From: Dioscorea cayenensis subsp. rotundata
Lineage: Eukaryota; Streptophyta; Magnoliopsida; Dioscoreales; Dioscoreaceae
Assembly: GCF_009730915.1 (NCBI RefSeq)
Contig: NC_052475.1
Span: 16,833,430 to 16,897,429, forward strand
Length of the DNA: 64,000 nucleotides
Reading direction: 5' to 3'
The notes under the pieces were generated by a model. The model searched no databases and was not told where the DNA came from. It saw nothing but the letters and a program-made list of their open reading frames with translations. The translations under genes were made by a program, and so were the position numbers. Below, piece by piece: positions 24,601 to 35,449 of the stretch (position 1 is its first letter; the number at the start of each line of letters is the position of its first letter).

Positions 24601-27600
24601 CAAATGACTAAATCATCTACTGCTTCAATTGAATTTCAATTACATAATAAACTTTGTTAAAAGCAGAGCACCCTTACTAATTAGAATAGCATCTGGCAAT
24701 AAGAGTTTCTAAGTTAGGTGTGAAATAAGTTCTTCCATCCAAACCTTGTGACAAGACAATATACCACCACAAACAATAACAATAATATTAATATTCATGA
24801 CTGCTGTAAGAGAGGGCAAGCCTATCAGAGCCTTATCCAGGAAACCTTTTGCAATGAAAACATGAAATGTTGCTTCAGTTACTGAATTTTCTAGTAAAAA
24901 TAATGGACATAAATATTAAAGAACAAGAGGCCTCTCTCGGGCTTAAGTACAACATAATTGAGCCAAGTTAGACGAACCTCTTCCTTGTTTCCCCATTCAT
25001 CATAAGAGACGAAGTATCCATTAGGAGTGAGAGCCTCAATCGTCGCATCATACCTAAACATTCAGCTAATCAAAAACATAAAAGAGAAAGGGTAAAACAA
25101 TTGACAAGCATAAACTGCCAATTTAACTTGAACAATCATTCATTCACTAACCATTCCCCATCTTCACTCCAAACAGCTTGAACTTTTGTTCCTACAGGAA
25201 ACCTATCATCTTGACCTGTTTCCTGAATGCATTAACAAATGAAGAAAATCAGGATTATGCTTCTTCAGAAAGAATTTGGGACTACTTGAAACTAAGCATG
25301 AAACAAACTCTCAAGCATAAACACAAATAAAGCACACAGATTCATGCATAAGAACCAACTAATACAGGGTTCAAAATTTACTCAGGCATTCAGATGCGCT
25401 CTTGTGTTCTAAAAGCATAAAGAGGATGAAACCTAAATTTCTTGGTAAACTGGCATTCAGACGAAAAAGTCATATTTAAAACAGTTTAGACATAAGTCAC
25501 ACGGGTGGCATACAAATTACAAAAAGCTATAACAAACTGCAAACTCCTTAGAATATTATCACTGATTGAAATTATAGTTAATCATCTAATAATTGATACT
25601 AGAAAACACAAACATCTAAATTGGCTCAAGACAAGAATAATAAGAATTATCCCCTTCGTGGAAATATCCAGAAAGCATCCACCTGAGAATGAAACCACAT
25701 TCAACATTAGGCTTTTCTGATTTCTTCTAATTCTGTGAGTGGCCAAGCTAATCGTTTGTCCCTTCATTTTTCACATTTTTTGTTCTATGAAAGATGAAAC
25801 TCAACCTTAATTAGCCATGCGCACACATGGATATGGACATCACTGTCCACAAATATATAAATTAGCCATATCTCTCAAATCATAAATTCTAGACATGTTT
25901 CATGACAACAGGTAAATTAATCATCATTTTAGTTTGTTCACTGTGACTATCCTACCCCAAAGCCATTTTGAGAAGAAATAAAAAAAAAACTTGCATAAAA
26001 AAAGTATAACAGACAGTTATATAATTTTAAGCATTATGCCCATATCATAAAACTTCAAAATGAATCATGATACATATCTTTCAAGAAGCATTTATAATTA
26101 AATGAATAATGAGGGGATTTCATGAGCCAATGGCAGTGTTTTTTAATGTGCATTTTATGATTAAGAGTGGTTATTACCAAGTTAGATAGTGACTTCCTAT
26201 CAGCCTGTCCCTCAATGGGTGATGCATCCGCATCTAACTCATCAACTAAGCCAGCAATTTCACTTTGTTTTGCAGTTGCTAAAAGTTCCTCTGTAAGAGA
26301 AATAACCTGCACGCTCAAACAGTTACACTGTAATTAGCTTCGGAAAATGGACAAATATCATGAAAATCCGGACTATAGATTAATTTCAAACTTAGAAACT
26401 CAGCGTGAAGATCGGAAATCAGGAGTTTGGGAGCAGGAAAGCCATCACCACACAAATATCACCTGCAAAGGAACCAAGACGAAGGGTGATGGGCACCTTG
26501 ACAAAGCTAACATTTTTCTCATATTGTTCTTCTTTCTGAATATCATAATTCCCAATACAGCTCCAATAGCTGCAATAAGAACTACACTGAAACAAAAACA
26601 CCCTTCTCACCTTTCAAGGTAAAAAACAAACTAGAATCGCCATTGAAAACCATCTGCATTTATGCAGAGAGGTCATGCTGCCATTCTTGAACAACACCTC
26701 ATTGATCCTTGTAACAAAGAACAAAAAGGCGGAAGCACTACCATGTTTGAAAATTTTATAAATCATAACGCAAAGCCAGTTTTTTTATTTCAGATTATCC
26801 TTTCATGGATAAGTTGCAATGGTTTGACAAATTTCCAAAAGCTCAATTTTGTCTTGAAAACTACAGAACAAAAAAATTATAAATTAAAAATAAACAAAAA
26901 CTATGTGTGAATTACCTCTCTAAGCTCCTTTTCCATGTCTGCATATTCAGAGTTTCTGGGGTCATCAGCCAAAAGCTTCCTAACCTGATTCACAAAGATT
27001 TAAAAATAGTCAATTCTGCTTAAAGACAGATTTCTACCATGTTCGAATATATAACACAAGCAACAAGGCAAGATTCCATTATGACAGATGCCCGTAAACA
27101 AGGTTGTCTGAAGTTAGGAATGGTAATGTGTAGACTATGAGATTTGGTTTCTAACTGCAATGCCTCCTTGAAAGAGCTTATGCAACCATGGATGACCCAA
27201 CCTCAATGAGAGTCAAAAAGATGAAACTACTAGTTCATATACTTGGTGAATCATCTGGACTACCAGACTGCAACAATTCTTTTCATAATGACAACCAAGA
27301 CAGCAGCTGGAAAGATTTACGAAAGATTTAAGTTTCTACAAAATATGACCTTAAACAAAGAGTTGGGACATAATTTGGGGCTCATCAAATATCCTACGCC
27401 CATGCACACCAAGCCCAACACACTTTATTCAATTTTCAAGTTCACTCAAAAACATAACAGCACTACAAGAATTATACAAAATTTAATAACAAACCAACAT
27501 TAAACTACAACAAAATAATGAAAATATACCCCAACTCCAAAAATTACCACTAAAACGCACTACAGGCGCCATATGCATGTGCATCAAATAATCTAAAACT

Positions 27601-28092
27601 AAATCATAACCCAACATAACAATCATAGCAACATGAAATAAAAAAAAAATTATCTTCAAGAAAATCAACCCAACCACCGACTAGCAGCTCAACCTTAGAT
27701 TACAACAAGGAAATTCAAAATGATGAACAGTCCCACAGCCCCATAATATAGGGATTTGAAGAGAAGAAGAAGAAAAAAAAACAGACTTTTAGACCCTTAA
27801 ACATCAAACGAAGTGAATAAAAAGGATTAAAAATTAGAACTACCTCCTAAAAAGTAAAAACCCTAGAAATACCGCATATCAAATAATCCATAACCAAATC
27901 CTTAATCAAATCCACCAAAATCATCACCGAAAGAAGCAAAGAAAACCTAATAATCTTGAAAAATAAAACAAAAACAACAAAACCATCAAAGGAATCACAA
28001 GAGGAAAGGATGAATACCTCGCGGAGCTGATCTTTATAGGCGGAGAGATTCGAGGCAAGCTCATGGATACTCAAATCCTCACCTCCTTGCAT
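21626..28092 (-). CDS. SPF30: SPF30/SMNDC1-like splicing factor with Tudor domain
   Basis: Eight exons join in phase: 28092-28018, 26984-26916, 26306-26178, 25222-25152, 25053-24978, 23671-23486, 22835-22707 and 21796-21626, giving 301 residues, the usual plant SPF30 length. Residues 1-60 form a helical N-terminal part (IHELASNLSAYKDQLREVRK). The Tudor domain lies at about 99-148, with VQAVWSEDGEWYDATIEAL and FVSYDEWGNKEEV; its aromatic residues (W, Y, F, Y) would line the cage that binds symmetrically dimethylated arginine on Sm-type proteins. The C-terminal half is basic and ends in KAGGSADTEEEE. In animals and yeast this family acts in the nucleus in assembly of the U4/U6.U5 tri-snRNP into the spliceosome; a plant role is inferred by homology. 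No break was found and all introns are GT-AG. Confidence 0.95.
22851..22894. repeat. (AAT)n microsatellite
   Basis: An interrupted run of AAT units sits in the SPF30 intron just upstream (minus strand) of exon 7. On the coding strand it reads as ATT and could act as part of the polypyrimidine-rich 3' intron end. Confidence 0.9.
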
Positions 28093-28391
28093 CTCTTAAT
28101 CGGAAAAACTCCACAAAAATCGAACTTTTTTCCCACTCTCTTCTCGTCTTATAGACTTGTTAGGGATTAGAGAGTCCAAAGATAAGAATCGAAATCGAAA
28201 TTGAAGCCCTTGTTCGGGAGGAGAAGTGGGTTGGAAAGCGCAATGACATAATTAACCCTAGATGGTTTAGTTGATCCGGACGAACCGTGGCGGCTTGGAA
28301 CCGGTTCGGTTTTTTTATAAAAAAAGTTAGCATTTTTATGTTTATAAAAGGATTTTCATTATAAATGAATTTTCATAGATAAAATTTTAAT
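28093..28391. other. SPF30 5' leader and promoter region
   Basis: The leader and upstream region of the minus-strand SPF30-like gene are squeezed between its start codon and the left end of MULE 2, about 310 bases away. No clear TATA box was identified. Confidence 0.5.
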
Positions 28392-28796
28392 TTTTAAATA
28401 GGGAAAATTACTGTTCACCCTCGTAATATTCAAAACTTCTCAAAAACCCCCTCCTACTTTTACACACCCCGGACAGCCCTTCCGTTAGTGTTTAACTTCC
28501 CTTTTACCCCCTACCGTTCACTTCAAAAGGGTCCATGTTGTGAAATCTCATTTTTGGCCTTGAAAATGGTGGGAAAGGATAGCGCCAAATCACATCATGT
28601 TCAACCTTTTCAAGGGCTTTTTGCTTAGACAATGCCTAGGGGTTGCATTACATCTTATTGTTATCCTCATTTCTCCTCATTTGATTTGTTCGACTTCAGT
28701 TCTGCCGGTTTCGTAATACGGTGAGAATCTCTTCGTTGCTATCAGTTTGACCATTCCGCAGGTGTTTATTATGGCAGCTCATTTGTGGTAGTCTAG

Positions 28797-28973
28797 GTGA
28801 AGGTTATCATACCCGAAATATATAAATCGGTTTCTCCAACAGAAAATGAAGTTGATTTCCATCGGATTGGTCAAGTGCACTTTATCTTCAAATTAGCTGT
28901 AGTCGATTTTATTGTCGAGGCAGAGCATGTGCCATTGTCGTCTCCGTTTGAAAACGAGTTCATTTCGTTGTAA
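28797..28973 (+). pseudogene. Diverged duplicate of the MULE 2 transposase N-terminal exon
   Basis: This 58-codon frame reads VKVIIPEIYKSVSPTENEVD, then DFHRIGQVHFIFKLAVVDFI, ending ENEFISL plus stop. It matches the second half of the exon at 30776-31084 (VRVKFITPDGYKTVCPIEND and on, ending ENEFYSL). The following spacer, with GTTTAAATATGTGC, also resembles the DNA after 31085. So a segment of exon plus downstream intron exists twice in one element, about 2.1 kb apart. Confidence 0.75.
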
Positions 28974-29237
28974 AGTTCTTCTCATTTATTGTTATCTATT
29001 TGTATATTTTAAATAATGTTTAAATATGTGCTATTATCCGTTTAAATATATTACTAATATGTTTAATAATTGTCATATCCGTTTAATAATTGTCATCTCC
29101 GTTTAACATTATCTTTATATGTATAACTAATCATATTAACGTGTAAATTCTCAAAGTCTCTGCGTAAAACGGTGATCTTTTTCGTTTGATCTGAATTGTT
29201 GGCAATTCCACGTGGCAGGTGGTAAGGTTATGGTATC

Positions 29238-29279
29238 CCGTGCATAAGAATTAATGACGGCATTAATTCTTATGCACGG
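29238..29279. repeat. Perfect 19-bp inverted repeat with 4-nt loop
   Basis: CCGTGCATAAGAATTAATG at 29238-29256, spacer ACGG, then its exact reverse complement at 29261-29279. It lies in the non-coding left part of MULE 2. It is long and perfect enough to form a cruciform or RNA hairpin. Confidence 0.95.
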
Positions 29280-29494
29280 TAACATAAATATCCGAACACC
29301 CGTTCATTGTCATCAGTCAATGTGGGTCCACTGTGCGTTTAACTTTTTTCTCGGATATGAAGAGTCAGCCTGCTTGTGGACTTCACACCATAAATAACTA
29401 GGAAGAACCCTTCCCATGGACAACCACTCCTCGTCGTCCTCATCATCCTCCTCCCCCTCCTCCTCTTCCTCCTCTTCCCATGGACAACCACTCT

Positions 29495-29755
29495 ATCTGA
29501 AAGGATGTTTCGTGAATCTCCTTCCTTATCTTGAGAATCAATCAGCCGTAATCACGCAACAAGTTAAATTATCTTTTCTTGCCCAAGCCGAAATGCTCGC
29601 ATAATTGCCTGAATGCAGAGGATTCTCCAGCGGTGGATGACGGGAAGCAATTATGCGAGCTTTTCGACTTGGGTAAGAAAAGAAAGTTTTCACGTATTGC
29701 ATGATTGCGGAGGATTCTCTAGAGGAGGGAGGTCAGGAAACATCCTTTAAGACGG
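29495..29755. repeat. Long imperfect palindrome, about 110-bp arms
   Basis: The best-paired part is 29571-29608 against 29647-29684 (left GCTCGCATAATTGC, right GCAATTATGCGAGC). Outer parts also pair: GGATGTTTCGTGAATCTCC near 29501 against a run ending GGAAACATCC near 29752. A low-complexity TCC tract precedes it at 29427-29478. The open frame at 29416-29604 runs into the left arm, but is mostly poly-Ser and is not called. Confidence 0.75.
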
Positions 29756-30040
29756 GGTTGATATTTATCACTTGAGACTTTTTGTTACCGTTTAAGAACA
29801 TTACGTCAGTGTACAACTATGTCGTTCTGTGTTTAACTACCAGTATCTTCGCTTAAGTCCGACCATGACACATTGATTAATAGTCGTTTTCATGAATGTG
29901 TTTGTTTAACCTTTTTTTTAATGTTGTATGTTGTGCAGGTTCAAGTTGATGCGCATGTTATGCAACCGCTGTGAGCATTCGAATGTACAGACACTTGTTT
30001 CGTTATACGAGGGTCGAGTCGTGAGTGTCCAAAGTCCTTG

Positions 30041-30103
30041 TAAATGTTGTAAATGTTGTAAATGTTGTAAATGTTTTGTAAATGTTTTGTAAATGTTGTA
30101 AAC
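30041..30103. repeat. Short tandem repeat, AAATGTTGT-type 9-11 bp units
   Basis: About six units of GTAAATGTT(GT/TTGT) lie head to tail in the non-coding left part of MULE 2. Confidence 0.85.
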
Positions 30104-30775
30104 GAATGTTTTATTTGAATGTGAACTTCTGAAATTTAAACAGAGACCTAGTAAAAACAATGTGGGAAACAAAAGAACGTCATTGTAAACAATAGAAAAA
30201 GTTAAACAATACGACTGTTACTCTTTAAACAATGACAACGGTGTTAAGAAAATACGTAAAGATGTTTAATCAGTGACCTAGGAGGTACCCATCTTCAACG
30301 CGATGTCAGTGAAAGCATTCAATTTAAACAATAACAAATATTTTAAACAGTTAAGTCACTATATTTAAACGTTTTATGTATTATTTACATGATATAGACT
30401 TTATTTAAACCGGTAATCGTTATGTTAAATACTATGTGTATCTGTTTAAACATAAAAAACTTGACGGTTAAACAGATATTCATGTCGAGCGATGACAATA
30501 CGTCTTCATCGCATGCGAGTGGCATATTTTTTTCCTTTTTTTGCCCTTCCGATGGAGGGAAAAAAATACCGCCCAATCACATCACGTCTAGTCTAACCTC
30601 TATGCACTTTTTTTGGTCTTCATCGCGACGAGTGATATATATATATATGCACTTTTTCTTGTTTTGCCTATCCGATCGCTGCTTTGTTGTTTACATCTTC
30701 TTCTTCTTCTTCTTCGGCTTATTTTTGTTCTTCATTTCATTTGAATTGTACGATTTGGTTTTCGGCCGATATATT

Positions 30776-31950
30776 ATGGAGAGTTTTTGTGGTATTGCTA
30801 GATTCAACGGGGAGGGAAGAGTGCTAATGTTCACGGCTCAGACTTCTTGGGAGTTGGTGTTAGCTGAGATATGTGAGCGATGGGGTCTCGAAGTTTCTCT
30901 TGTCAGGGTTAAGTTCATCACACCAGATGGATATAAAACGGTTTGCCCAATAGAAAACGATGTTGACTTCCAGCGGATGTGTCACGTGCACTCCATCTTC
31001 AAATGTGCTGTAGTTGATCTTGTCGTCGAGACAGAAAATGTGCGATTGCCGAATCCTAATGAAAATGAGTTTTACTCGTTGTAAGTTCCTTCTCTTTTAA
31101 TTGTTCCAGTTGTCTGGGGCCATTAGTGTTTAAATATGTTCGTCACTGCTTAAGTATTTAAGTTAACGTTTAAATATTGTCATTATCACTTAAACATTAT
31201 ATTCTCCGCTTAACATATTGATCTTTTCATTTGACTGAAGTGTTGGCAGGAATTCAGATTCTGCGAGTGCTCCCATTCATCCCCATGGTGACCCTGACGG
31301 TGTGGGATGTCTTCCTTCCTCGTCAGATCATTCTGAAGGGCTGTCGTTGGATATTGGACAACGCTTTTGACGGTGTCGAAGATTTCGAGGATGTACTTTC
31401 AAAATCATGCAATCAAAAGGAATTTTTGACTTCAAATTCATAAAGAACGAAAAAACATCGGGTGATCGTGGAATGCTGCTGCCGATGGTTGTCGTTAGCG
31501 CCTTCATGCATCAAAAAGAGTATAACAAAAATACTTTCAGAATCAAGACAATCAACCCGTCACACACTTGCGGTGGTGGCATAGGTTTAGCGTCACATCC
31601 GAAAGCGTCCAAAAAATGGGTTAGCGCACGAGTGATTCGAAGCTCGAGGACCGTCCCTTATACGAGGCCATCGACATTCGGGAAGGACATGTTACGGGAA
31701 CATGGTGTCCACATACCATACAAGCGAGGCTTGGTTGGGAAAAAGAGCATGCCCAGGGTGGTCCTCGACGCAGCGTGACATCTCTAGCTACGACTGTTTG
31801 CTTTGGTATGTGGATAAGGTGGTTGAGACAAATCCCGGCAGCATTGCGATCGTGGAAAGAGACGGTGATCGTTACATTGCAGTCGCTGCCATGGATCCGG
31901 TCACAATCGACGATCTTGCAATGAAACTGTCGCCGACTAGGCATTGTTAA
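30776..31950 (+). pseudogene. MuDR-type transposase N-terminal remnant (MULE 2)
   Basis: The ATG at 30776 opens a PB1-like block (AEICERWGLEVSLVRVKFIT, VCPIENDVDFQRMCHVHSIF), homologous to the N-terminus in MULE 1. The exon probably ends at 31080 (GTT|GTAAGT) and resumes at 31250 after GGCAG. Then come FEDVLSKS, FDFKFIKNE, FRIKTINPSHTCGGGIGLAS and RPLYEAIDIRKDMLREHGVH from the MuDR DNA-binding region (to about 31730), and CLLWYVDKVVETNPGSIA to 31950. At least three frame changes occur (near 31362, 31450 and 31650). The DDE core and zinc finger are absent, so this is a 5' fragment only. Confidence 0.75.
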
Positions 31951-32433
31951 TAAGCCGACGATGACAGGGAAACATTGTGTATTGATGGGCAACTTTCCAT
32001 ATTTAAACGGAGACATTGTTATTTTAAACGGATACACTGTAATTTGAAATATTTCAACTGATGTTTAAACGATATATAGTATATTTAAACAATGAAAGTG
32101 AAATGTACACAATTAGAACGTAAATTAAACAATGAAATGAAACTGAATGGAATTTAACCTGCTTTACAATTCAAAACAAACAAAATTTACATTAAGATAT
32201 ACAAGTCATGCTCTTCGAACACGAAAACAATGAATTGAATTTGTCCAGATTTACATTCGAAAACAAAATTGACATTCAGATATACAGGACATGTTCTTCA
32301 AAAACAAAATTTAACTCGCTTGTGATGACCCCCCTTTGTCATGGACGCCGGCTGCCCTCCCCTCCTTAAGTATACGGGTAACATACCTTAATCTGAGGTA
32401 AGGAACGCTCCCGTCTGCAGTGGCCGTAACTTC

Positions 32434-32790
32434 TCACCCCAAAGTAATTGCTCGATAAACCGCATGACATAGACGGGCGCAATCGACGCTTCCTTGTTTT
32501 TGGCGTGGGGTTTCTATGTCGTGCACGAGTGGGTACTTTGCCGTCGCCGACTCACCGAACTCCATATCGACACAAATGTCGAATAGATTCCGCTGTCGAG
32601 ATATGCAAGTCGAGATTAGAATACCCGATTTAAAATACCACACGGATATTAATCGGACATAATTAAAGAACTTACCATGTCCAACGCGTCCTTATCGTAT
32701 TCCCGGACATGAAGAATAATGGTCGTATTTTTTTGTTTATCATTGTCCGGGGACGACGACATGGAAGTGGCCATTCATGATTATCGAGGA
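32434..32790 (-). pseudogene. ULP1-like C48 cysteine peptidase remnant (MULE 2)
   Basis: The minus strand gives a catalytic-His-like block (MNGHFHVVV near 32785-32755), then ILHVREYDKDALDM. After an intron, MEFGESATAKYPLVHDIETP is followed by RQKQGSVDC and ARLCHAVY (32560-32460). Q-x(5)-C in QKQGSVDC matches the oxyanion Gln and catalytic Cys of ULP1/SENP peptidases, which cut SUMO. The Gly that normally follows the Cys is Ala here. A stop follows the His block. MULEs carrying such ULP1 genes are known in plants (the Kaonashi type), so this is probably the end of the cargo ORF that begins near 35449. Confidence 0.6.
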
Positions 32791-35449
32791 GGATGACAAT
32801 TTGAACTTCATGCGGTTTTGCGCAGACATCCCCGATCATAGCCATAATTATGTCATGATGCGTCGTCCCGCTTTGACATAAACAGTAAGCGATCCGGTGA
32901 TGAGGCGGCGCTTCTTGTAAGGATATGGCTCTTTGCTCAGCGACTTTTTGTATTATGCATACGAAAGCGTCCCATCACATCATCGATGACCATCTCCTTC
33001 CCCTCAAGCGGTGTATAATTTGTCGCGTGTGGTCGCGACAACGTCATTCTTCCACTACGAGCAGTCTTTGAGGTTAAACGATATGAGATATAATAAGACC
33101 ATATTATAAATATTTAAATGATATTATCAATTGTTACATGATATTATATATAATTAAAGCGTTAAGTAGACAAATTAAATGATAACATAAAAGGTATTAA
33201 ACACTATTAGGTAATAGTTAAACACTATAATAAAACCTTTAAACAATATCATAAAAAAACTTTACACTTACTCGTCCATAGAGCGGTTGAGGAAGATCCT
33301 CATCAACTCCTGCTTTCGTATTTGATTTAAAACGACTCGAGGCCAACCCATTTCTTCTTCTTGAATAAAAAGCTTTCCGAGCAGTCCGGTCCAATTTTTT
33401 TGATTGGCCTTGATCATCTCTCTCGTTGCTCGGTCGGGGTCTTGATAGCATCTTCCTTCGATCGCGGGGGACGATGGCGACAGACATCAACTGCGAACAC
33501 ATCCTTACATGGTTGTTCTTGTTGTGGGATTGTGTTTCGGCTCGATCGAGGAGCAGACGGCGACATCATCAACCGCAGACACATCCTTACATGGTTCTTG
33601 TTGTGGTGGGATTGTGTCCTCGCTTGGGCTAGCGATCTTGTCGGCCGCGACCACGCCCGCAGCGAGCGGATTCGACGATCTTCTCAACCGTGGCCGATGA
33701 CAGCAGCATCATTGGGAGACACACCCTTAACTTGTTCTTGATCTTGAGGGATTGTGTCCATCTTTGATGCACGCAATCTCGCAGACCGGGTTCCACGGGT
33801 CGAGGATTTCATCGAGAAGAAGTCGAGCGACCTTCTCAGCAGTGGCAACGGCCACATCATCTCGATGTCCTTCTCAACAACGAGCATCGACCGCCGATGG
33901 TGTTGCTATTGTTTCATCGTCGACCCGGCGGTGGAGCGAGGCGATATTGTTCTCCTCTTTTTCGTAAGTCTTTTCGAATGTGGTCGCCTTGGAATGACCT
34001 TCCCGATGATGTCGTCGTCGTCAAATTCCGACGCCTCGTTCATCCGGGTGCTTGATTCTTTCGAGGGATGGCGCGGCACGGTTTGTGAAACGTCCCTTCC
34101 AGTCGCCTCGACACGCGCGACAAGCCGAGGAAACTTCGGTCGTCAATATCGGCATGCTCGCATAAGAGTTGCGGTGACATCTTCGCCTAATGTCACCGAT
34201 GGGAGTTTTGCCACGGTCGGAGGGTGCGCCATGGTCGGGTGCCACAATCGGGGACTGTCGTTGTCGTGGTAGGGGGGGTTGTTGCAATCTGCCGTGGTAG
34301 GGGAGGGCTTCTCCGGTCGAGGAATGCGTGCGGCGTGGTGGGGTCGGAAGTAGGAGAGCAGGCGTCCGGTAGCGCCGCGATGAGGCGCCCTCTCATCCCG
34401 CCTCGAGCAAGTGGTTTTCGGGAGCGATGGCATCCATCCAGTCGATTGGCCCCAACAAATATTTCTTCTTGACGATTCAGTCGGAACCATTTCAGGAAAC
34501 TAACATATGTAAACCAAACAATTTCAGTGAAATCATTCATTTTAAAACTATAAAAAAACTATATTTAAAGCAGAGTGTTTATATATTTAAAGCGTTATAG
34601 AATATAATTAAGCGGAGAACAAAAATATTTAAACCCGGTATGAATAAGTTTTTAAAGCGGTAAATACTAAAGTTAAGCGCTAAATAAAAATGTTTAAACA
34701 TTAAAGACTCATGTTAAACATTGTCCATGATTTATTACCTCTTTTTCCATCGAGCGATGACAAGCTCGTTTCTACAGTCGCTTGCTTCGGGTAAGTACTT
34801 TCACCGTAGCACGACATCCTTGGGATCTTGCGAAAGCGGGCTTTCTTCCACGTTCAGGTCATCTCGTAAAAACCCGGGAGCGTTAAGCGCGACCAGAGCA
34901 ACCCTTAATGTACCCTATGTTGGTCTTCTTCCCGGCGCATCTATCTTGCACTCGGGCGTTTCGCTTGTGGAATATCCTCCATAAGCCACTTGTGCGTCGC
35001 TGCGCCCGTGCGTATCGCCCCATGGGTCGGTAGATCATCGGCGTAATCAACGATCCGATTCGGAACCGAGCATGATGTATTTGGGAAGAGGGATCGTCCC
35101 CATGAGGTACACCATCGGGAGTTTGACAAAATTATCTTCTTCTCCCTCAGTCGAACAAGTTGCGCTGAGTGCTCTTGATGGAGTCTCCGTGTCTCTCGTA
35201 GGTCTTTGATAGATACCGCCCTTGACGCCGACTGGTTTTCTTCTTACGAAAGACCAGCTGCGTCGCCATCGTAACGCGAGACCAAGAGCGAGGGGCCACA
35301 TCTTGAGGTCCGAAACTTCGGCGAGGGCTTTCCCCGATCCTGAATTTATTGAGTGCGACCATCGTACCTTTGCAAAAGAGAATCAGAAGGGCCCTCTCTT
35401 GGTATATAGCTTCGACTCGATGACGCACGCAAGCGGTGTCCTTGAATAA
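32791..35449 (-). pseudogene. PMD-like N-terminal and repeat-rich linker of the MULE 2 cargo ORF
   Basis: Minus-strand fragments at 35430-34940 match the MULE 1 cargo ORF block by block: KFRIGE near 35335, IYQRPTRDTE near 35212, NFVKLPMVYLMGTIPLP near 35125, then YADDLPTHGAIRTGAATHKW with LMEDIP (35041-34960). Frame changes separate them. Below 34500 the strand is GC-rich and charged, resembling the basic linker of the MULE 1 ORF. At 33760-33500 it carries degenerate repeats of the form (D/N)TIPxQ..K(D/G)V...D. AT-rich spacers at 34540-34730 and 33060-33250 look like introns. Function unknown; the copy is broken. Confidence 0.55.
33500..33760 (-). repeat. Degenerate coding tandem repeats of about 81-150 bp
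   Basis: The plus strand shows CATCCTTACATGGTTGTTCT at 33500 and CATCCTTACATGGTTCTTGT at about 33581. A third related block (CACACCCTTAACTTGTTCTT) lies near 33720. Translated on minus they give DTIPPQQEPCKDVSAVD, NTIPQQEQPCKDVFAVD and DTIPQDQEQVKGV. Confidence 0.7.

Noticed and set aside
27461-27480. CACTACAAGAATTATAC, resembling a CACTA left end
   Set aside because: It sits in an SPF30 intron with no subterminal repeats, no partner end and the gene intact around it; also too far from the right end at 54917. A similar match near 5175 is rejected for the same reasons.
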